A stretch of DNA of 29,684 bases. Source: Isoetes engelmannii (taxonomy: Eukaryota; Streptophyta; Lycopodiopsida; Isoetales; Isoetaceae). The DNA lies in assembly GCA_011763485.2 (NCBI GenBank), contig JAANSK020006689.1, positions 1-29,684 of the forward strand, read 5' to 3'. Every line of letters starts with the position of its first letter. Positions within the stretch are counted from its first letter, which is position 1. Shown piece by piece: positions 21,417 to 29,684 of this stretch. The position numbers and the translations under genes are program-made. The notes beneath the pieces were generated by a model that did not search any database, had not been told where the DNA came from, and saw only the letters and a list, made by a program, of their open reading frames with translations.

Positions 21417-21598
21417 GGACACGTGGTATGACTCTCAACCAAGAAATCTAGCGCACCACCTTCCAGGGGTTTTTTGGCCTTTGAAAAAAAAAACCAATCC
21501 AAATTGCAATCAAGGTTGGATCCCTTAAGCTCTCCAACTTTGCAGCTGAATCTGCTATTTAAGTAGCTTCGGTTTTTGGGTTCAGTTTATTTGTGAAC
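21417..21598 (+). promoter_or_regulatory. DnaJ-ferredoxin gene promoter: G-box, CCAAT box, TATA-like
   Basis: Upstream of the ATG at 21599 lie GGACACGTGG (21417-21426), CCAAT (21494-21498) and TATTTAAG (21556-21563). Order and spacing suit a compact plant promoter, although the TATA-like box would leave a very short leader. The G-box decamer is the same as at the other two genes. This is inferred from motifs only. Confidence 0.45.
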
Positions 21599-24500
21599 AT
21601 GGCAGCATCAATTGCGCAGGCCAGAGTTTCATCAATCTTAAACGAGCCCAACAAAGCCACAATCTATGGATGCTTCAGCAATACAATTTCCAGACACGAT
21701 CGCCATCACAGAGAATCAAGGACCCTTCCATCTGCCCTAAAAAAAACTCAATTTGCCATTCCGCCCTGTTTTCTCAAGCAATTCAAGGGAGGCATCCTTC
21801 GTTCTACCAGAGTAATGTCTACTGATATCCCCAATGATTTTGATATGAATGGGGAAGTCATTTCCGACGATTTTTACTCCGTCCTTGGCTTGGTATTTTC
21901 CTCTTCTTATGCCAGGCCTATATATTGCATTTTTATTTCTTCTTATGCTCTGGTACTTTTCTTAATAAATATGTTTAGAGACCAAATGCAACAGCTGAAG
22001 AAATTAAGAAAGCATACTATTCCTGTATGAAGAGCTGCCATCCAGATCTAGGTGGGGATGACCCAGAGAGGACAAACTTTTGCATATTCATCAATGAGGT
22101 CTATGAGGTAGATCCTGATTTCAATACTTACCTGGGAAACTAATTTTTTAAAAGAAAAAATTCAACCTAATTGATTACTGTACTATGCAGGTTCTAAGTG
22201 ACCCTGAGCAGCGGATGGTTTATGATGAGATCCATGGCTATACATTAGCATCCGTTAATCCTTTCCAGGACAGTTCTCTTTCAGCAGATTACACATTTGT
22301 GGATGAGTTTGATTGTATAGGTAAAAACATCATTTTTTGGTCCTCCAATTTCATGAGCTTATTGATAAGCATAAGATTTCAGTTGCTCGTTTCCGCTTAT
22401 GTATATTATCCTAATGGTATATAACTACTTCAACTGCATAGGTTGTAAAAATTGCGCAAATACAGCACCGCTGACGTTTGACATTGAAAGTGAATATGGG
22501 AGGGCAAGAGTTACGTCACAATCTGGGGATCAACGCATGGTACAGATAGCTATAGAAACATGGTAATTTCTCCTTGTATTCCTGTTTAATTTGCTTCTTT
22601 CTAGGTGATAGGTGGATGCAGTATAGAAAAAATTGGAAGTTATGATAAACTATCTGTGGAATTGAACAAGTAAAAACACAAAAACAAAGGGTTTGTAGTC
22701 ATTTTCCACAGTGTATTTATTGTTAGTAATATTAGACAAAACAAATCACTAATGACCTGATTAGACAGAATTGTTGGAATAATTCGCTTGCACAATTTAG
22801 CGATATGGCTACTGAAAAATGCAAGGACCAAAAGCTTCTTTGTTCACCTTCAGGCAGTCAAACCTCTGCCTTCATAATATTAGGAGGACCAAAGAAGAGC
22901 ATCCAGAGGGAAAGAGGGAGGGAGGGAATTAGGGCAGATCTTGCTGACGAGCAATTTAGCATTCATTCATGTACTTAAGATATGAAAACTGCACTTAAGT
23001 ATCTTAACCACGTATATGCTCTACATTACACCTGATAAGCACACAAAGCAAGACAAGTGGATAGTCTTGCAAGCAAGAGATGTGGATAGTCTTGCAAGCA
23101 CACAAAGCACTGTCACTCTTCTGGATCAGAGGCAGTAAAAGTGTCGTACATAATTTCCATAGTAATTTTCCAGTTCTGCAGTTCTTCCCTTGAAGGAAAT
23201 GACTAACAGATTAAATGCAGCATGGTGCCACCAGGATAGATGCAAAAGAATGTCAAACTTGGGCATTCTCTCGTTTCTTCGCTTGCATTGTCTCCTCCAA
23301 AAGCGCAGGCTTTAATACCGCATGCCATAGCAAAAGTATATGAAGGGAAAACTCGAATTATAAGAGCATATATTGATACATTAAAGATATAGCATGCACT
23401 GAGAGAGCCTGCTGGATTATAAAGAATTCAACCAGATGAGATTTAACGTATATACTTGCTAAGTAATTCCAACTAATAAAATGCTGTTTGTTGTTATCTC
23501 ATCACATGAACTGATTAACCGAGTCTTCAAGGGAAGGACTTGCTAAATAACTAGCAAGATATGCTTTTTAGTATGTCTAAGATCCACCCATTTGAAGCCA
23601 GTCCTAAATGAAACATGCCTAGAGTATTAGATTGCTAGTCTGCTAATAATGATAAAGTGCACTTCCCACATATAACAACACACTAATGTTGCTATGCACA
23701 AAATTCTCTATTGACTTTTTCAATTCTACATCCTTTGCCAAAAATCCAACTTAACTGTAGAGCAACATATCCAGATTTGGTTCTTACTAATGCAATTATT
23801 GTTGGAAAATGACTTGCATAATTTGATTGTTGCTTTGTAGCCCTGTAAATTGTATTTATCGTGTGACGGCATCTCAACTTGCCTTACTAGAAGATGAAAT
23901 GCGGCGTGTTGAACGGGTTAATGTACGTGCCTCATTCAAGGATTCCTTTGTCTGTCCCTAAAAGATAGGGTGTTATACAGTAAGTAAGATTGTGAATAAC
24001 ATTGTTAGCAGTTTGCCTTTGTCCCAAGTGGTTTTAAAAAGATAAGGGCATCCCATCCAATGTCACCTAGTTTGATTACAAGAATATCAATTATCAATAG
24101 GTTGGGATGATGCTGGCAGGACAAGGAACGCAACCTCCTGATGTTTTTGCCCAAGTATGTATTTAGCAGATTTAACATTATTGTCTTATTTGCCCTTTGA
24201 CTTAAATCTTAGTTCTAACAAGCCAATAAATTGCAGGCTAGCTGGAGATGGGAAAGGCGACAAGCAAAAGCACGGGTATGCAAATTAATTTGACAGCAAT
24301 TTAGTTCAATGATTAGTTCCTTACTAATGCGTCAAGGTTGATAGGGCATTCCACTTGTACCTCAGTTCATATGTCAGCATTCAATAACTTATAATGTATT
24401 TGGTAATTCTCTACAGGAGCGTGCTAAGATACGAATGATGAAAGAGGAACCTATGAATACAAATGGAAACTGGTGGCAAGGTATATGGGATGAATCCGAA

Positions 24501-24753
24501 CCAGAGAAACAAAAACCAGGTCAGTTTAAGCAATTTTTCCAGCTTCAGAATGTTAGAGCCTGCATGTAAGATACTCCAGTTCTCAGCTTTAATTTGTTTA
24601 CCACTAGATCCAGTTGCTAGGGAGAAAGCAGGAAGGGTAGCAGCTGCTGCAGCAGCTGCAAGAAAATGGCGTGATTACTCACGAAATGGAGCTGACAGAA
24701 GGACAATTCAAACTCTACCTGAAAGCACTGAAGGGGAGGTTATGCGCCCATAA
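21599..24753 (+). CDS. Chloroplast DnaJ protein with 4Fe-4S ferredoxin domain (DJC76/77/82 type)
   Basis: A plastid J-domain/ferredoxin protein that would recruit Hsp70 and carry an iron-sulfur cluster; its client is not established. Nine exons: 21599-21892, 21979-22107, 22191-22320, 22442-22562, 23841-23922, 24101-24154, 24237-24275, 24417-24519, 24608-24753. They total 1098 nt, 365 residues, and every phase closes. Residues 1-~75 are rich in Ser, Thr, Ala and Arg with few acids, like a transit peptide. The J-domain starts DDFYSVLGL (~91) and has an intact HPD at 119-121. The ferredoxin domain has C183-x2-C186-x2-C189 (CIGCKNC) and C225-P, a full 4Fe-4S ligand set. Then come the family block LALLEDEMRRVERVNVG, a WRWERRQAKARERAKI basic helix and an alanine-rich tail. 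An in-frame GTG lies two codons before the chosen ATG. The gene looks intact. Confidence 0.92.
22563..23840 (+). other. Intron 4 of the DnaJ gene, with short direct repeats
   Basis: A 1.28-kb intron splitting the codon of the fourth cluster cysteine (TG/C). GTGGATAGTCTTGCAAGCA occurs twice, at 23057-23075 and 23082-23100, and GCACACAAAGCA flanks the pair. A GGGA-rich stretch lies near 22910-22927. No coding remnant was seen. Confidence 0.75.
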
Positions 24754-25910
24754 TACCTGTGTAATACCTAAGTAATCCAATTGACTGTCCATGCTATAGA
24801 GAAGTTATTACTAACTTTGTTATGTACAGAAAATGCTCTAGAAGCATATAAATTCTTTCTCATATATATACAAGAATTGCACTTACTGGCAATGCCGTCG
24901 TGCCGCCTCCTTAATCTAGATATAAGCTCAGCACCAATCTATCCATGAGCTCAAACAATGACTCGTGTCACAGGCAGTGTTTCAAACAACATAGTACATA
25001 CATCAATTCCATCAGCTCAAACAATGACTCGTGTCTCTGCCAATCGTGTTAGAAACGGAGTTACAGGCCCCTGTTCCAAACAACATAGTACATCAATTCC
25101 ATGAGCTCAAACAATGACTCGAGTCTGTGGCTATTGTGTTAGAAATGATGGTTGTGTGCCCAAAATCCTTCTAGATCTGCTTGTCTGTTTCTTCAATCCT
25201 TGATAAACTTTCCAAATTTTATAAACACAAGCAAGTATTATCTTTTCTGCATGACTTGCACTTTAAATTGCTCTTTTGAAAAAACATCAATATTATTTCT
25301 CAAAATATCAACAGAATTTCTAGTCACAAAAGGCTATACCATTCATTATTGATGGTAATTTCATATTACTTGAAGATCCAACCAGACTGAGATTGCCTAG
25401 GAGATAATGGAGCATTTTGGCCCTCTTAACACAAATGACAACTTGTAAATAGATACTCCACATTTGCAGCTGAAGGGCAATAGCACACAAAAAACCGAAT
25501 CTCTCAGTGAAATACCAGGCAATAACACAATGCATGTAGTAAACAACAAAATGCATCTCCAAAAATATCTTTTTGCAGATAATTTTTGTTCTGTACATGC
25601 ATCCTTTTCCTTTTAAAACATCTTCAAAAAGCTCGCACTCAAAAAGTAAGTTTGTATGGTCAAATTTAGCACCAAGAACCACCTTCGACATTCAGTCCTT
25701 CCTCCAGCTTACAAAATTGGGAATAGGATCCTATTTTCATTTTTTCTAAGAAGCTTGCTTTGCATTTCATTGAGAGGTCAAAGTTTAGCACTGCTAAGGA
25801 GATTGTTTTACAAAATCAACACTTCCCACTGAAGAAAAATACAGCTTCATTTGCTACCAACTCCAGCTGGCAGAGAGCAATTTGAGACAAAATTACGAGA
25901 GTGTAGACTT
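24754..25910. other. Convergent intergenic region (DnaJ and NF-YA 3' ends)
   Basis: This 1.16-kb stretch must hold both 3' UTRs. No gene is supported. On the minus strand, the NF-YA side, I looked for a miR169-like target site (family pattern ending roughly CTTGGCT) and saw none by eye. No exact AATAAA was seen within the first 300 bp after the NF-YA stop; plants often lack it. Confidence 0.5.
24942..25151. repeat. Irregular tandem repeat between the convergent genes
   Basis: Three units begin CCAT(G/C)AGCTCAAACAATGACTC at 24942, 25008 and 25099. The first two also share TTC.AAACAACATAGTACAT and CATCAATT; the second and third share GTGTTAGAAA. Unit lengths differ (66, 91 and about 53 bp). 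The array lies in the region where both genes should end transcription. Confidence 0.85.
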
Positions 25911-28532
25911 TCACTTTGGGTTTCCTCCAGATAGAGAATGGAATGCAGATGAATGTGATGAATGGGTTTGAAGATCATTATAATATTTGCCTTCTTGTGA
26001 CATTCCTGTCGATGTCACTGAAAATACTCCATTGCTTTTATTATGGGATATAGATGTGCTATGAGAGCCTCGAGGCAGTCCACCTTGCATACGTTCTTGA
26101 TGCGAACCTCCATCTTGCACCTCTTCGGAGCTATCTTGACCACGGGGAGACGAATTGTTTCCTTGAGAGGAACTATCAGATTTGCATTTGGAATCTTCTT
26201 TTTTGGTATTTAAAAACCGTCCTCCGCAACCTCTTGCTCTCCTCAGAGCATGCTGATGTCGTGACTCATGCAAATATGGCTGCCAGAAATGAGGGCAAAA
26301 AAACCTTTCATAAAATTATCAAGGCGGAATCCCAACAAACTTCCATTACCAAAATAATTTAATAAGTCAGCAATACAAGGAGATGATTTAAGACTTAAAA
26401 TTGATCACTCAAATGTAAAATAAGAAACAGAACTAACCTTCCGATACTTGACAAGCTTATTTTCAGACTCTGCTTTAGCTCTAATTTGTCTGCGGCGCAA
26501 AATCCCATGATATTGTTTGGCATTTACATATACAGGTTCCTCTTCCATCATTTCTGAAGGCAAAGGCATCCGGGCTTGTTGAACCCCCAGCATATATGGA
26601 TGGACCTAGAAAGTACAGACTGCAATTATAAAATTGAAGAGAATAACACGGTTTCTAGATGCATAATTACATAATGCCCCTTTTAACATATATAATGTAT
26701 ATTTCTTAAACCCTGCATCGCCAATTCTCTTCCAAGACATTCCACTCCACTTGATTTTTTGAAATCCATGGAATTTTCATCAACAGGACTTGTTCAGGGA
26801 CTGTTTTGCTTATTTTATGATGGCCAAAAAATGACATAACGCCATCTCATCAACAATATCATGGTTACAATTCTTTAATTTTCATATGGATAGCTGCTGG
26901 ATTCCCTATTTGTAGACTAAGGTCTGTGCACCAAGCACACAACAGCCAAACAAATGATAAGGGCAATTCAAGCAAAATGTTGGGTCTTAAATTATACCTC
27001 AGAGATCACTAAAAGTACAATCCCTACTCTAGATGAATGTTCATTGAGTGACAGATATGGCGTTGGATTGCGTTAGCATATGTTGTCAACACCACAGCAG
27101 CAAGTAGACAGAAACACCCTTTCTAATTTTGTCCTTTAACAATATCTCCTCTCAACCCTCCATAACGTTGTGGCATTGCATCAGCCTAAGACAGCGTGTG
27201 CTTCCTAATTAGAATTTACCATAGCTTGAGCTCCATATGCTGCCATGATGGTTCCAAAATATGGATCATATGGATAGACTGGCTGAGCCTGCAGATATAC
27301 AATGTAAGAATGCTTCAGAAGACACAAAGGAGAAAACAGTAAGACTATAACTGAAAGCCAAGATACCACTGCAGGTCCAAGTTCAGCTTGAGCATGTGGT
27401 AACCCATAATCTCCTGGAGGAGCTGGTGTACCTGTTACACTGGAACTTTGATGTTGTTCACCTGGCATGCCAGGTTCAAGTGCTGCATGCCAGTACATCA
27501 TAGCCAAGTAAGAAAGCAAAACTCTTTTTTTAGAAGAATTCTAGGGCTTGTCCAAATATTCCAATAAGAATCATTAGCTTTCATGACAAAGAAAAAATAA
27601 AACCAGCAAACCTAGATAATCCACTTGTTAGAATTTTTAAATGTCCCAGAAAGACAAAAACAAGAAACAGAAACAAATGTAAGCTCATTGACAATGGCAA
27701 AGAATATTCTCCCCTGAATACGTCTTCATGCTTACTTTCATAAGAGTTAGGAGATTGACGCTTAAATTAACAGCACGACTACTGGTTGTAGGCCTTTCCC
27801 TTAATGTTATCGTGATTACCCAATGGTTCCAATGTAAGTGAGGGCCCTGTTTTAGATCCATCCAATAAACAGGCTTCATTATAACTACAACAAAACCCAT
27901 TATAGAAAAGGGAAGGACAACACTTATTAATCGTGCTAGCAATTTGTGTACACAGAAAATGTGCCAGTAGGAACTCTGCAAAGAGCTCAACAATTGGCCC
28001 ATCTGATGGCATCTATATCTTTAATCTAAGTTATCTAAATGCTTCGAAATTCACTTCCAGTCATGTCTTGCTGGACAAACGCTTCCCCTGATAAAGAACA
28101 TGATCTGATTCAATTACTTTGTGGAACTATTTCTTATTTCTGTACATATTTTTCTTATTTCTGTGTTTATTTAATGCGCCTCACATTCTCAAATGCATCT
28201 TATGCTGTTCAGAAACATAAAACATCATACATGGGAAAAGAAAGAAGCTGTAAAAACATTGACCTCTAAATGCTTCATATGAGGTCAAGATTTAATCACT
28301 GACCAGATATTTGAGTGCCTTGGGAATTTTGGAGACTCTTCTCTTCAGGAGAAGGCTCCTGCACTTTAGACTTTTCCATAGTTCGACTAGGACCAGCTCC
28401 AGAACCTGAAGTCTCGGTGGTTGACAAATGTCCATGTGTATTCATGCCGCCCCCCCACCAGGGAGCTCCAGCTGCAGAAGATACCGATGGACCAGCTGCT
28501 TCGTTCTGTTCACTACCAACGTCAGAAGCCAT
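25911..28532 (-). CDS. NF-YA: NF-YA subunit of the CCAAT-binding factor NF-Y
   Basis: Sequence-specific subunit of the nuclear trimeric factor NF-Y; it binds NF-YB/NF-YC and inserts into CCAAT. Minus-strand coding exons, in order: 28532-28304, 27482-27367, 27288-27220, 26605-26438, 26279-25911. They total 951 nt, 316 residues, and phases agree throughout. The core is complete: the NF-YB/C interaction helix begins [16 protein letters not shown] (163-178) and runs to LVKYRK (194). The DNA-binding half reads [20 protein letters not shown] then RFLNTKK (195-221). The exon boundary between the halves is at K194/P195. Upstream are a Gly/Ser-rich N-terminus with PWWGGG and the plant block [18 protein letters not shown]. 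The tail ends [10 protein letters not shown]. The start is the first ATG of an exon with a good donor. Seems intact. Which land-plant NF-YA subgroup it belongs to cannot be decided here. Confidence 0.95.
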
Positions 28533-29290
28533 AATGGATACTCCAAATATTTCTTTAGTGAAGAACTATAAAATCCTGCCTGTTGGCACTTGAACCCTAC
28601 TGGAAAAACCTGACCATACGTCTTTGAGCTAATCCGTTTTGTTTCTATCTGTTGCCCTTACTGCATTAGCCATCCAGAACCCATGTTCATAATTTAACAG
28701 AATTCTCATCCGCGCTCATTTTCAACAGTGGTCGATAGATGTTTTCTGAAACTTTAAAAGAGGACCAACTTGCACTGCTAGTAATCCATCGATTGAACCC
28801 CTGACAAGACGTCTAAGTCTAGAAGCGAAATGTCAAAGGCATTGCAGAAAGCCAATTGATCCAATCCATAACTATATAAAGACGACAATACCGTTTGATA
28901 GAGATCTCGCCAAAAAACCCAAAAGAAAAGGCCTCCGAGACTAGAAAAAGAAAAATTCCAACAAAGCAGCACAGTCAATTCGGCCTCCGAATGCTAAATA
29001 ACGACATTCCTTCTATACTGGGGCCTGCGTAAGGATAATCCAAATCAAATGAAATGCAAGTGGCGATCCCCCACCAGATCAGAAGGCGAGAAGGGAAAAA
29101 ACGAAGGAGATTAATAAAAAATTCATACCCAAAAAAAAAAGTTTGAAGAAATCAGACCGGACTAAAGGGAGGATGAGACAGTGGGGGCGATGTCGGCGCC
29201 GGAGTGGGAGATATAAAAAAGGAAATAGAGGGAAAAGGGGCCTATACTGTGTTTTGCCTGCTGGTAAGGTGGGGTATTTACGGCAGGTAT
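28533..29290 (-). other. NF-YA leader / 5' UTR region with an upstream ORF
   Basis: If transcription starts below the TATA box at 29324, the leader is up to about 750 nt. The minus strand is pyrimidine-rich and has several upstream ATGs. One gives a 15-codon frame, 29126-29079, beginning MNFLLISF. A possible donor (gggtatga) overlaps that ATG and several AG acceptors lie downstream, so a 5' UTR intron is plausible and could remove the upstream ORF. No longer coding region is supported. Confidence 0.4.
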
Positions 29291-29316
29291 ACATATGGGT
29301 ATAAAGGGAGTGTATA

Positions 29317-29425
29317 CTTTTATACCGGAGCCTGACAGGCCGCCACGTTGTCCTGTAGGTTGGGGACACGTGGCCTCGTGGTTCGCAAGCTCTAGATAGC
29401 GATTTGTTATTGGTTCTTTAATTGG
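29317..29425 (-). promoter_or_regulatory. NF-YA promoter: TATA box, G-box/ABRE, two CCAAT boxes
   Basis: On the minus strand: TATAAAAG at 29324-29317, CCACGTGTCC at 29373-29364 about 40 bp upstream of it, and CCAAT boxes at 29413-29409 and 29425-29421. A degenerate second site, CCACGTTGTCC, lies at 29343-29353 on the plus strand and partly mirrors the G-box. CCAAT boxes about 85-105 bp upstream of the TATA box are in the normal range for NF-Y. Self-regulation by the gene's own product is therefore possible but not shown. Confidence 0.5.
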
Positions 29426-29513
29426 TGCCATTTTCTTTTGGGGGTGTTTGTGTGTTTGCTCTGCATGACCACATTTGTCCAATGAGAATGTGGACATGCA
29501 TTCTTCTAACCTG

Positions 29514-29547
29514 CCCCTCTGGGGGTGCCATGCCAAACCCAGAGGGG
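29514..29547. repeat. Inverted repeat with 10-bp arms
   Basis: CCCCTCTGGG (29514-29523) and its exact reverse complement CCCAGAGGGG (29538-29547) are separated by 14 bp. A further direct copy of CCCCTCTGGG lies at 29623-29632, inside the palindrome AAGCCC-CTCT-GGGCTT (29620-29635). Confidence 0.85.
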
Positions 29548-29649
29548 ACAGACAAATTCCACTCGCTCAAACCGCCCGTGCTTCTTGACCATGCTCATCT
29601 CAGTATTCAGGATAAGGGAAAGCCCCTCTGGGCTTGATTCCGGAGGGGA

Positions 29650-29684
29650 AAGCAGGCCGACGCGCGGAGCGCGGAGGCCTGCTT
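29650..29684. repeat. GC-rich nested hairpin at the window edge
   Basis: AAGCAGGCC (29650-29658) pairs with GGCCTGCTT (29676-29684). Inside it CGCGC (29661-29665) pairs with GCGCG (29669-29673) around a GGA loop. The two stems are joined by GA opposite GA, which can form tandem sheared G-A pairs. The sequence stops at the end of the right arm, so flanks and any element boundary cannot be seen. Confidence 0.8.

Noticed and set aside
22910-22927. GGGA-rich stretch in DnaJ intron 4, considered as a microsatellite or quadruplex
   Set aside because: Only a few irregular units; too short and imperfect to call.
26054-26362. 102-codon plus-strand open frame
   Set aside because: It is the antisense shadow of the last NF-YA exon, whose sense frame has the conserved DNA-binding half.
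1-29684. CRISPR array, rRNA, tRNA or bacterial operon
   Set aside because: No regularly spaced identical repeats with unique spacers and no cloverleaf or rRNA sequence was seen. Genes are split by spliceosomal introns, so the DNA is eukaryotic.

Overview
This window comes from a nuclear genome of a land plant. It holds three multi-exon genes of plant-typical families with GT-AG introns, a chloroplast-type J-domain/ferredoxin protein, and decayed copia, LINE and hAT elements. Introns of up to 1.8 kb and many old repeats would fit a non-angiosperm vascular plant (fern, lycophyte or gymnosperm), but the clade is only a guess. All exon models were built by eye from splice sites, reading phase and remembered family patterns. 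No alignment was run.

Layout. (1) 459-10016 (+): an EDR2-like lipid-binding protein (PH - START - acidic linker - EDR2_C/DUF1336) in 22 exons, about 724 residues. Its phases close everywhere except one net +1 frame change at about 5121-5150. Introns 4 and 5 are filled with repeats. (2) 10.07-14.4 kb (-): a degenerate Ty1/copia element lying against the 3' end of gene 1. A 568-bp LINE 3' end is nested inside it between perfect 16-bp target-site duplications, and a hAT transposase tail (+) follows. (3) 14.7-21.4 kb: AT-rich decayed repeat DNA with a primer-binding site and LTR edge at 17.34 kb, a 79-bp tandem duplication, a second LINE tail of the same family on the opposite strand, a ~95-bp-armed inverted repeat enclosing a ~21-bp minisatellite, and a 45/46-bp tandem repeat. 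(4) 21599-24753 (+): an intact plastid DnaJ protein with a 4Fe-4S ferredoxin domain (DJC76/77/82 type), 9 exons, 365 residues. (5) 25911-28532 (-): an intact NF-YA CCAAT-binding subunit, 5 coding exons, 316 residues, convergent with the DnaJ gene. Its promoter lies near 29.3-29.4 kb. (6) 29.51-29.68 kb: GC-rich nested palindromes at the window edge.

The three genes belong to different processes: membrane/lipid signalling, plastid chaperone/redox and transcription. One shared feature is visible. The 10-mer GGACACGTGG, a G-box/ABRE-type site, occurs three times in the window, once upstream of each gene. The NF-YA promoter also carries two CCAAT boxes and the DnaJ promoter carries one, so self- or cross-regulation by NF-Y is possible. 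I found no novel multi-gene system. The most informative observations are the frameshift in gene 1 and the splice that could bypass it, the shared G-box, the nested-transposon stratigraphy, and the palindromic block at the right edge.
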